A stretch of 12,164 bases of DNA, taken from NCBI GenBank assembly GCA_031283145.1, contig JAITCJ010000075.1, positions 1 to 12,164 of the forward strand, written 5' to 3'. Positions 1 through 6,879 of the stretch are shown here, piece after piece; position 1 is the stretch's first letter, and the number at the start of each line of letters is the position of its first letter. The notes beneath the pieces were generated by a model, which did not search any database, had not been told where the DNA came from, and was given only the letters and a program-made list of their open reading frames with translations. The stretch comes from Holophagales bacterium (lineage in GTDB: Bacteria > Acidobacteriota > Holophagae > Holophagales > Holophagaceae). The position numbers were made by a program, and so were the translations under genes.

Positions 1-67
1 ACATGCCGCAAACAGCCGCATTTGCGCGACCATTTGTAGCATTGGCAATGGGAACTGGTATTACACA

Positions 68-3031
68 TCAAAACCACACGGACTCAACCTCAAGCGGCTT
101 ACCCTCTTTATTATAGGTCGCGTTGAACACCACGTCTGACAGCAATTTCCTGAATGCCTGGTTGTCACACCATTGTCTGTATAGTTCTATATTATCTGAC
201 ATCATTCCCAATATGGCCTTGCGCGCCACAGAGTCGCTCACGTCACGGGCTTCCTGTTTGTCGGCGTTCCGCATGGCGTTTTGATATGTTTGGTCACCTG
301 ATACTATCGCGGGTAGTTGAGCTATATCTCTTCTTACTTTGTCCGGATATTTCCACTCAATATTGCCGAACTGGTCATTAAAAGCGCGTAGGATATTTGT
401 CAGACGCTCAAGTTCCGGCTCCCGGACGCCGCCGCCGCTTTCAGTGGGTACAGGATATACTTCAGCGTCAGCGTCTTCTGGTTGAATACTCATTCGCGAC
501 ATTATTTCAGCACGGTAGCTGTCGAGGTCTATAGCCTCCAGTATTCCCGCCGACAGGTCTTCCTCTGTCGGCGATGGCAGCTTGGGCAGGAGTAAATTCA
601 TAAATACGCACAGCTTCTCCCATTCGGGGTTTCCATAGGGCAGTATCGCGCCCAAAAAGCCATAAGTGCGGACAAATCCTTTCGCCGCCGACTTAAAGTC
701 TATCTGTCCATTCTCGTCAAGCTGCTTGTACAGCGCGGCGCAGACATCAAGTATGGGATCCAGCCTGTCGCGCTCCGCCCCGCCCAGGCAGAGTTCAACC
801 AAACTGTCAACATGGACCTGCGTATAGACTTCATGACGTTCCATCGTCGAAACAAGGTCATACAGCCTGTTAGGGTCAGTTTCGCCGGACAGTATGGTCG
901 TCCGGTAATAGCGTGAGAATGCCTTTTGTATATCGTCGGGTTCATTGGCGAAATCAAGCACAAAGGTGTCCAGCTTCCGCGGACAGGCGCGGTTGAGCCG
1001 CGAGAGCGTTTGCACAGCTTTTATATCAGTCAGGATTTTGTCAACGTACATCGTGTGCAGCAGCGGCTCATCGTATCCTGTCTGGAACTTGTCCGCTACA
1101 ATCAGGAACCGGTAGGGGTCGGTCTTAAATGTCTTTTCAATGGCCTTCGATGGGAATCCGTTAATGGACGCTTCATTGACATTTACGCCGCCGTATTCCC
1201 TGTCGCCGCTGAAAGCGACAATGGCTTTGCAGGGGCTTCCACGGTCTTTAAGGCATCGCATGATCGCGTGGTAATAATCAATGGCGCGTTCAACACCAGC
1301 CGTAACGACCATACAGCGGGCTTTCCCGCCAATTTTTCCCTTGGCGATGACTTGTTCATGAAAATGTTCTACAATAATTTCGGCCTTCACGGAAATGGGG
1401 TAGGCGTTGCCCTCCACAAACTTCCTGAGTTTTTTCCGCGCCTTCTCTTTATCAAAGCGCGGGTCGTCTGCAAGCGTCTTTATAAGTCTATAATAACTTC
1501 TGACAGGCGTGTAATACTTTAGGATGTCAAGTATGAAGCCCTCTTGTATTGCCTGCTTCATGGAATAATTATGAAAAGGATAATGCCTTACCGTACCATC
1601 GGCTTGTGGGTCAGTTGCGCCGAACATTTCAAGCGTCTTGTTTTTAGGCGTGGCTGTAAAGGCAAAATAACTCGCGTTGGCGAGCATCCTGCGCCCCTCG
1701 ATGAGCGCGTTGATTTTGTCCTCAATGTCGGCGTCAGCTTCAACATCGCGGCCACCGAGCGCCATGTTCATCTGAGCGGACATACTGCCGCTATGGCTGC
1801 TGTGCGCCTCGTCTATGATGATGGCGAACCTGCGGTTTTTGTGAGCCGTGCCTATGTCGTCCAGGATTAGCGGGAATTTATGCACCGTTGTAATGATGAT
1901 TTTCTTACCATCCCTGATGGCGCCGCGGAGGTCGGCGGAGTGTTCAGCCCACGCCACGATGCTGGATACCTGCGCGAATTGTTTGATGGTATTTTTTATC
2001 TGTCTGTCGAGGTTCACTCGGTCTGTAACGACGACTACCGAATCCACCACGTTAGAGCCATTTACTTCAAGCCCGACAAGCTGATGGGCGAGGCACGCTA
2101 TGGAGTTTGATTTGCCGCTTCCGGCGCTGTGTTGTATGAGGTATTTACGCCCGACGCCTTTTTGACGGACATCTGCAAGCAGCGCCCTTACAACGGCAAG
2201 CTGATGATAGCGCGGGAAAATCTGTCTTTGTGTGACTTTGCCCGTATCGTTATCCTTTTCCTCAATCACCTGGGCGTAGTTCTCTATAATGTCGGCAAGT
2301 CCTGTCTTGGTCAGTATCTCTTTCCACAGGTAATCAGTCATTATTCCGTCAGGATTGGGCGGGTTGCCCGCGCCGTCTTTGCAGCCTTTATCAAAGGGCA
2401 GGAACCACGAATTTTTGCCTTCCAGCTTCGCGCAGAATTTAATCCTGGCATCGTCCGCGGCGAAATGCGCCAGGCAGCGCTTAAAATTGAACAAAAGCTC
2501 CTTGGGGTCGCGGTCGGTCCGGTACTGATGTACAGCATCCTCCACGCTCTGCTTGGTAAGCTGGTTTTTAAGCTCACAGGTAATCACGGGCAGGCCATTT
2601 ATAAAAATCGCGAGGTCAATCGCCAGTTTCGTGTTGTCACCCGAATACTCCAACTGCCTTGTAACGCTGAATATGTTTTGTCCAAAGAGTTCTTTTGCCT
2701 TTGGATTCTTTTCCGACGGCGTCATGTGAAACATGATTAAGTCAGCGGGATAGGCTTTGATGCCCCTCCTGAGTACATCGCACACGCCGCGTTTGGTGAT
2801 TTCGCCGCACAGACGGTTGAGGAACCGCGTGCGTTTCAAGCCGCTTTCACGTACGCCGAGCTTTGCCACCTGCTCAGACTGCGTGGTCTCCAAAAAGCGG
2901 AACAGACGAAGCTCGTCCACAGCGTACTTGCGGTTATAGTCCGCGTTAACGCCCCGCTCAAATCCGTTTTGCTCAACAAGCCACTTGACGATCAGAGATT
3001 CAAGGCCGTATTCGCTGGTATCGGTGGGCAT
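68..3031 (-). CDS. hsdR: Type I restriction enzyme subunit HsdR
   Basis: ATP-dependent DNA translocase and nuclease subunit, 987 residues from ATG 3031. The N-terminal PD-(D/E)XK nuclease shows D139 in AIDLAIFINGLP and E153-x-K155 in TCELKNQ. The SF2 motor follows: FPRYHQLAVVRALL (Q-tip region, about 272-285), Walker A AGSGKS at 303-308, IIIDEAHSSHSG with DEAH at 407-410, FTATP at 458-462, VADKFQTGYDEPLLHTMYVDKIL, and motif VI QTLSRLNRACPRK. A helical C-terminal region (last 200 or so residues) would contact the methylase core. No motif is missing and there is no frameshift. The upstream in-frame TTG at 3061 would overlap darG; ATG 3031 (MPTDTSEYGLESL) sits 2 bp after the darG stop and fits the family start. 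This last gene completes the hsdM-hsdS-hsdR set but is separated from it by darTG. Confidence 0.96.
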   Translation of the reverse strand: MPTDTSEYGLESLIVKWLVEQNGFERGVNADYNRKYAVDELRLFRFLETTQSEQVAKLGVRESGLKRTRFLNRLCGEITKRGVCDVLRRGIKAYPADLIMFHMTPSEKNPKAKELFGQNIFSVTRQLEYSGDNTKLAIDLAIFINGLPVITCELKNQLTKQSVEDAVHQYRTDRDPKELLFNFKRCLAHFAADDARIKFCAKLEGKNSWFLPFDKGCKDGAGNPPNPDGIMTDYLWKEILTKTGLADIIENYAQVIEEKDNDTGKVTQRQIFPRYHQLAVVRALLADVRQKGVGRKYLIQHSAGSGKSNSIACLAHQLVGLEVNGSNVVDSVVVVTDRVNLDRQIKNTIKQFAQVSSIVAWAEHSADLRGAIRDGKKIIITTVHKFPLILDDIGTAHKNRRFAIIIDEAHSSHSGSMSAQMNMALGGRDVEADADIEDKINALIEGRRMLANASYFAFTATPKNKTLEMFGATDPQADGTVRHYPFHNYSMKQAIQEGFILDILKYYTPVRSYYRLIKTLADDPRFDKEKARKKLRKFVEGNAYPISVKAEIIVEHFHEQVIAKGKIGGKARCMVVTAGVERAIDYYHAIMRCLKDRGSPCKAIVAFSGDREYGGVNVNEASINGFPSKAIEKTFKTDPYRFLIVADKFQTGYDEPLLHTMYVDKILTDIKAVQTLSRLNRACPRKLDTFVLDFANEPDDIQKAFSRYYRTTILSGETDPNRLYDLVSTMERHEVYTQVHVDSLVELCLGGAERDRLDPILDVCAALYKQLDENGQIDFKSAAKGFVRTYGFLGAILPYGNPEWEKLCVFMNLLLPKLPSPTEEDLSAGILEAIDLDSYRAEIMSRMSIQPEDADAEVYPVPTESGGGVREPELERLTNILRAFNDQFGNIEWKYPDKVRRDIAQLPAIVSGDQTYQNAMRNADKQEARDVSDSVARKAILGMMSDNIELYRQWCDNQAFRKLLSDVVFNATYNKEGKPLEVESVWF

Positions 3032-3033
3032 AA

Positions 3034-4083
3034 TCACACTTCGGCGGGAGCGGCCAGCCAATTATCACCGCGCAAACGAGTAAAGGCTATTTCTATTTGC
3101 CGCCGACTGAATTTTCTTTTTTGCGGACCCCAGGCGTACGCACGGTCAACAATATCCGGCAACGCAATCGCTTCATTTTTTGCTACCCAGTGGACAGTCG
3201 CTAGCAGTTCCATCCCGAACCGCGTTTCAAATCCATCTACAAGCTCCGTCACGCGGCCGATACGCCGCAGGGTATCCGGCTGTTGTTTCAAAAAAGCGTT
3301 GGCGTCCAGATCAGCGCCCGGGACAATCTGAATTTGTTTGTCCGGTTTATCGCCGCCATCGGCATAACCCGACAATAAATAGCCCTCGACGGCATTTAAG
3401 ACGTGGGATAAATTTAACGCGAAAGGCCCATGATCGTGCTTAACATAGTTAAGACAAAGTGGTTCGCCGCTCTCTTGCAGGAAGTACATCAACTTATGGA
3501 TTTCGAGCAGCGTGACAATAGGGTCGAGCAACCCATCTAAATATCGCTTGGTCAAGCTGACCAGCGCGGCTCGTCCGCTTGTCATGTCCGGAATACTGCG
3601 GCCGCACGCCATCTTTTCCGCAGGCAGCGCTCCATTGGGTTCAAAAATCTTGATATTAACATCGGTAAGCTGCGCAAAGGCTGATTCCATACAATGCCTG
3701 ACCGCGCTCCATTCAAGCCCCCCCAAACCGCACCCAAGAGGCGGAACAGCGATTGAATCAATGCCACGCGCTTGCACAATGTAAATCAAATCGGCCAAGC
3801 CGGCTTCAATATCCTGAATTCTGCTCGCGCCGCGCCAGTGGCGCTTTGTCGGGAAGTTTATGATATAGCGCGGATTTATTAAACTGTTCGTTTCATATAC
3901 AAGCATTTTGCCTGGAACTACCTCTTTGCGCTTGCAGGCGGTTTCGTAAAAGACATAGTTGTCGGGAAACCACTTCTTGAATTGCAACGCTATCCCACGT
4001 CCCATCACGCCGACGCAGTTGACCGTATTGACAATGGCCTCCGCGTTATCCGCAAGCAAATCGCCTTGTTTGTATTCGATCAT
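3034..4083 (-). CDS. darG: DarG antitoxin, macrodomain DNA ADP-ribosyl glycohydrolase
   Basis: Antitoxin of DarT, 349 residues from the chosen start. It removes ADP-ribose from DNA through an N-terminal macrodomain and blocks the toxin through its C-terminal half. The macrodomain (about 1-155) shows GDLL at 7-10, NTVNCVGVMGRGIALQFKK (19-37), INFPTKRHW (75-83) and AVPPLGCGLGGLEW (112-125). Lys80 in FPTK corresponds to the catalytic lysine described for Thermus DarG, and Asn22 to the ribose-binding asparagine. The C-terminal domain (about 165-349), with EIHKLMYFLQESGEPL and VDGFETRFGMELLATVHWVAK, matches the DarG C-terminal region known to mimic ssDNA and occupy DarT. ATG 4083 gives MIEYKQGDLL, which lines up with family N-termini; an in-frame ATG at 4116 would overlap the darT end and add 11 atypical residues. 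The gap to darT is 20 bp, and the stop is 2 bp from the hsdR start. Confidence 0.95.
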   Translation of the reverse strand: MIEYKQGDLLADNAEAIVNTVNCVGVMGRGIALQFKKWFPDNYVFYETACKRKEVVPGKMLVYETNSLINPRYIINFPTKRHWRGASRIQDIEAGLADLIYIVQARGIDSIAVPPLGCGLGGLEWSAVRHCMESAFAQLTDVNIKIFEPNGALPAEKMACGRSIPDMTSGRAALVSLTKRYLDGLLDPIVTLLEIHKLMYFLQESGEPLCLNYVKHDHGPFALNLSHVLNAVEGYLLSGYADGGDKPDKQIQIVPGADLDANAFLKQQPDTLRRIGRVTELVDGFETRFGMELLATVHWVAKNEAIALPDIVDRAYAWGPQKRKFSRRQIEIAFTRLRGDNWLAAPAEV

Positions 4084-4103
4084 GCTATTGTCCAACCCTT
4101 GCG

Positions 4104-4718
4104 TCAATAATACCATTCCCGTTGTATTCTTACAGGCGGGAATGACTGGTTTCCGCCAAGGATTTCATGGACTTTTCGCAGTTGATGATCGGAATAAACG
4201 CCGATTTCATCAAATAATTCCCAAGAAAAGCGGCTCTCCGCCAGAAACTCAGCCTGCTTTTTGTCGCGCCGCCCACTCCATTGGACTGCCCGAACAGCTT
4301 CCCAGTCAATTTTATCAAGGTCGGTCAGATCGGCGTAGTCCTCAAAATAGTATGACCCGGCATTTGAATCAGTGAACGCCCAACGAAGATTGTTTGCCTC
4401 AGCCCATCCGACCGCCTTTCGCAGGCCCGCGGCCAAATGCACTATCGGCTCCTGGCCGTCTTTGTAATCTATTTCAGGCGAGTTTGCCTTATGGAGCATG
4501 TACAGCATTGGAGAGCGGGGACAAAAATAGAAAGGCACACAGTCGCCGACATGCAAACCGGGGCGCGAGGACAGTGACAGGGTCAGCCGCCGATCCTTTA
4601 TCTTTTGCATGCCTATCGTCGTGCCGATAGGCGCCCGCCTTTGCATCTCCGCGCTCGACACCAAAAACCTTTCCTCAATGATCGCGAACAGCTTGCTTAT
4701 GTGGACGATGTGGTAAAT
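4104..4718 (-). CDS. darT: DarT toxin, DNA ADP-ribosyltransferase; start codon uncertain
   Basis: Toxin of the DarTG system, an NAD-dependent enzyme that ADP-ribosylates bases in single-stranded DNA and blocks replication. About 203 residues match the family: IYHIVHI at the N-terminus, KIKDRRL, the strong CVPFYFCPRSPMLYML block, GQEPIVHL, WAFTDSNA, KIDWEAV, the catalytic-Glu region KKQAEFLAESRFSW and the closing REWYY. Length equals that of Thermus DarT (about 209). All key elements seem present, so the core is intact. The start is a problem: the frame is closed by TGA at 4739-4737, and between it and IYHIVHI (Tyr at 4715) there is no ATG, GTG or TTG. ATT at 4718 is used here as the only initiator-like codon that keeps the conserved segment. 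The first ordinary starts, TTG 4664 and GTG 4661, follow a good GAGGAAAGG but would remove the NAD-site N-terminus. It overlaps the end of hsdS; darG follows. Confidence 0.88.
   Translation of the reverse strand: MYHIVHISKLFAIIEERFLVSSAEMQRRAPIGTTIGMQKIKDRRLTLSLSSRPGLHVGDCVPFYFCPRSPMLYMLHKANSPEIDYKDGQEPIVHLAAGLRKAVGWAEANNLRWAFTDSNAGSYYFEDYADLTDLDKIDWEAVRAVQWSGRRDKKQAEFLAESRFSWELFDEIGVYSDHQLRKVHEILGGNQSFPPVRIQREWYY
4668..4676 (-). promoter_or_regulatory. Strong Shine-Dalgarno inside the 5' part of darT
   Basis: GAGGAAAGG reads on the minus strand at 4676-4668. Its AAAGG end is 6 nt from GTG 4661, and its GAGG end is 8 nt from TTG 4664. It therefore favours an initiation that yields a DarT lacking its first 17-18 conserved residues. 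The bases also encode Glu-Glu-Arg of the full-length protein, so the match may be coincidental. Confidence 0.4.
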
Positions 4719-6022
4719 CCTGACGTCATTACAGCATCATAGCCCCGCGCTCCCGCATATTCTTCCTGCAGCCATTCTGCGGCCGCCTCTTCAATCGCCT
4801 CATAATCAGGCGCTTCAAAGCCGCGCAGGTCCAGCCTGCCCGTGACGGCGTCGGAGATCAGGCGTGTGCGGTACTCGGCGAGAAGTGATATTTCGTTGTT
4901 GAATTTGCCAATAACCAAATCAATGTGTTCACATTGCTCGCCAAGCCGCGAAACTATCGCAAGTTGCTCAGATATTTGCGGAAGCATTAATGGAGCATTT
5001 GAGAGTTTCTCTTTCGTGAAATGTGAAATAGTCGCTTTATTGCAAACACTATCAATCCAACCCAAATTTTTGAGATGAAATAACCAATAGTAAAGAAATT
5101 TTATGCTTTGTTTTCTACTTCGCACTAGATGGACTGAGTTTTGTACATAGCAATCTTTAAGCTCATCGTTCCATATTGCTGATACGCCGACATCACCACC
5201 CTCCGTCACGAGCAAATCACCACACTTTAACAAATATTGCGGGAGTTCATTTTGCGAAAACCACATTTGTTTAATGGGATTGAGTTTCACGCCAGACCAT
5301 TTAATGTTTGCGGCGCACATATAGTTGGCAAGCACATCATTTTTGGCACTTTTATTGGGTTGTAGCATTTTTCCAAGAGTTATATCGTAAAATCTGCCTA
5401 TTCTCCCATTTGCCCATTCCCCTTTGCCTTTTGTAACTTCAAGGCTGACTAAAACATTCTTCATCTCCCCCAGCAGCGCGGCCTGCCGCCGCCTGGAGTT
5501 GATGAGCCTGTTTATCCGCGACACTTTCCAGTCCAAGTAGCGCGCGATCCTGTCCTGCTCGTCGCGGGGGGGAAGCAACGTTTTTAACGAGCGGAAAATT
5601 TCAGGGTAAAGCCGCAGACGACTTTTTATGACACCTGTAGAATAAGCACAAAAATAATTACATATTTCAGGTGTACGCATTAGGTAATGATAATACCAAG
5701 GGTTGCAACAATCACTTAATGAAAATACGGCGTATGCGGGGCTAATTACCCCATCAAAGCGTGAAATTGCTTGACTGCCATTCCATGCAAGCATTATGTT
5801 CATAATTAAGTCATTTTTCTTAACAACACTGTACCCTATTAGACTTTCGGCTGGTCGAATACTTACAGCGGTGCCGCCTTTTTGCGAAACGCCTGAATAC
5901 TGCGATAAACTTAGCAACTGTGCATTATGGTCGTCATTCTTTGTTTTGCGTTCACTAAACACAACACGATTTGGAACTTCTTTCCACCCTTTCGGCAACT
6001 CCCCGTACCAAGCCGCGCTCAT
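4697..6022 (-). CDS. hsdS: Type I restriction-modification specificity subunit HsdS
   Basis: DNA-recognition subunit, 441 residues, which determines the bipartite target for methylation and cleavage. It has two target recognition domains (about 5-148 and 205-345), each followed by a conserved helical spacer. The first spacer is LLPPRDEQDRIARYLDWKV onward (149-187), the second LMLPQISEQLAIVSRL through SDAVTGRLDLRGFEAP (345-406). The second domain has VTEGGDVGV (272-280) in the position typical of TRDs. The ATG overlaps the preceding stop (ATGA). Base composition is a mosaic: spacer segments and the C-terminus are GC-rich (about 67% in 5461-5520, 63% in 4741-4800) while the second recognition domain falls to about 28% in 5041-5100. 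This fits replacement of recognition domains by recombination. A run of seven C (coding strand, 5572-5566) lies in the first spacer. The 3' end overlaps the reading frame of darT. Confidence 0.95.
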   Translation of the reverse strand: MSAAWYGELPKGWKEVPNRVVFSERKTKNDDHNAQLLSLSQYSGVSQKGGTAVSIRPAESLIGYSVVKKNDLIMNIMLAWNGSQAISRFDGVISPAYAVFSLSDCCNPWYYHYLMRTPEICNYFCAYSTGVIKSRLRLYPEIFRSLKTLLPPRDEQDRIARYLDWKVSRINRLINSRRRQAALLGEMKNVLVSLEVTKGKGEWANGRIGRFYDITLGKMLQPNKSAKNDVLANYMCAANIKWSGVKLNPIKQMWFSQNELPQYLLKCGDLLVTEGGDVGVSAIWNDELKDCYVQNSVHLVRSRKQSIKFLYYWLFHLKNLGWIDSVCNKATISHFTKEKLSNAPLMLPQISEQLAIVSRLGEQCEHIDLVIGKFNNEISLLAEYRTRLISDAVTGRLDLRGFEAPDYEAIEEAAAEWLQEEYAGARGYDAVMTSGFTTSST

Positions 6023-6879
6023 TCCCGCTCGCCCCCTTTCGCGGCGCCCAAGCGCAGTCGATCCAAATCCTTTGCGCTCAGGCGGCTGACGGCGGGCTTA
6101 CCCGTGCTTTTTTCAATCTGCTCCCGTGCGGCCTTTGCGGCTTTGGCCCCATCTTCCGCCGCTGCGGCACTCTCAACAAACCCGCTTGGCTGCCGCGCTA
6201 TGGATATGTCGGTGGCGGCGACCTCGGCCAGCATGTTGAGCACCAGTTCGGTGTTGGTCATGTTGTCGCGCAGGTTCTCCTTTTTAAGCCCTTTGTGCCG
6301 CTTGTACTCGCGGGTGGTCATGCCGCTCCAGGTGCGGCTCATCAAGTCGGTCAGTGCCGCGCATTCTTTTGCTTGCCCCACGCCCGCTCTGTCCCATTCG
6401 TCCGTCAGCCCCTTTCGGACTTCAATGGACTTTATCCTTTGATTGATCCAGTTCTCGCTGTACCCCAGGCGGCGGTAGCCCTGTATGGCGCGGGCTATGG
6501 ACAGCTCTGGGTCTATGGTTTCGTCTATGCGCTCGCTGCCCGCCTTGGCTAGCCACAGCTTGAATGGCTCGGCCTTTTTGCTCGGCACGGACTGGACAAG
6601 GCGCAAAACCTGTTCTGTGTCGGCGGTGTCGGTCAAATACATTTTGCCATCGGTGGACTTCATTTTCAGTTGGTAACAATTTGTTACCGACTCATTGCCC
6701 TCCGCCGCAAGGCGGCCTTTTAAGACTTTCCAATACTTGCGGGCTGTCTGATAGTCGCCGTCAGTCAGCACGGCGATGATGTCAACAACCGAAAACCACC
6801 ATTTTTCGGCTTCTTCGTCCCATATCGCACGGACTTGCTTGTCTTCAAAGAGCTTTACTTTGTCTTTATTTTTGCTCAT
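6019..6879 (-). CDS. DinD-like protein with BRO-N-type N-terminal domain
   Basis: A 286-residue protein of unknown function inserted between hsdM and hsdS. The N-terminal part (about 8-115) has the BRO-N look seen in phage antirepressors: VRAIWDEEAEKWWFSVVDII, then a helix followed by TDTADTEQVLRLVQSVPS. The middle and end resemble E. coli DinD, a DNA-damage-inducible protein reported to inhibit RecA. KRHKGLKKENLRDNMTNTEL at 193-212 corresponds to the KGLKK...HMGSTEL signature of DinD, and the Ala-rich helix with EQIEKSTGKPAVSRLS (253-268) to its GGTMPEELP-like tail. The ATG lies within the last codons of hsdM (14 bp overlap), and its TGA overlaps the hsdS ATG as ATGA, so it is built into the operon rather than loosely inserted. 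A regulator of restriction or a DNA-repair modulator are both possible; I infer a role linked to the restriction enzyme from position only. Confidence 0.82.
   Translation of the reverse strand: MSKNKDKVKLFEDKQVRAIWDEEAEKWWFSVVDIIAVLTDGDYQTARKYWKVLKGRLAAEGNESVTNCYQLKMKSTDGKMYLTDTADTEQVLRLVQSVPSKKAEPFKLWLAKAGSERIDETIDPELSIARAIQGYRRLGYSENWINQRIKSIEVRKGLTDEWDRAGVGQAKECAALTDLMSRTWSGMTTREYKRHKGLKKENLRDNMTNTELVLNMLAEVAATDISIARQPSGFVESAAAAEDGAKAAKAAREQIEKSTGKPAVSRLSAKDLDRLRLGAAKGGERE

Noticed and set aside
1-67. The minus frame stays open after the hsdR TGA for about 22 codons to the window edge (IPVPIANATNGRANAAVCGM)
   Set aside because: Too short to judge and with no recognised motif; read-through or a following gene cannot be supported from 67 bases.
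2129-2740. 203-codon plus-strand open frame, and similar long plus-strand frames at 926-1522, 1544-1870, 5971-6552, 6776-7375 and 8114-8641
   Set aside because: All lie fully antisense to well-recognised genes (hsdR, the DinD-like gene with the hsdS start, hsdM), show no family motifs and are explained by GC-skewed codon use on the opposite strand.
4697-4730. Programmed -1 frameshift joining HsdS to DarT
   Set aside because: The overlap TCA GGA TTT ACC in the hsdS frame has no X XXY YYZ slippery heptamer and I see no clear stimulatory hairpin, so it is kept only as one option for the start puzzle.
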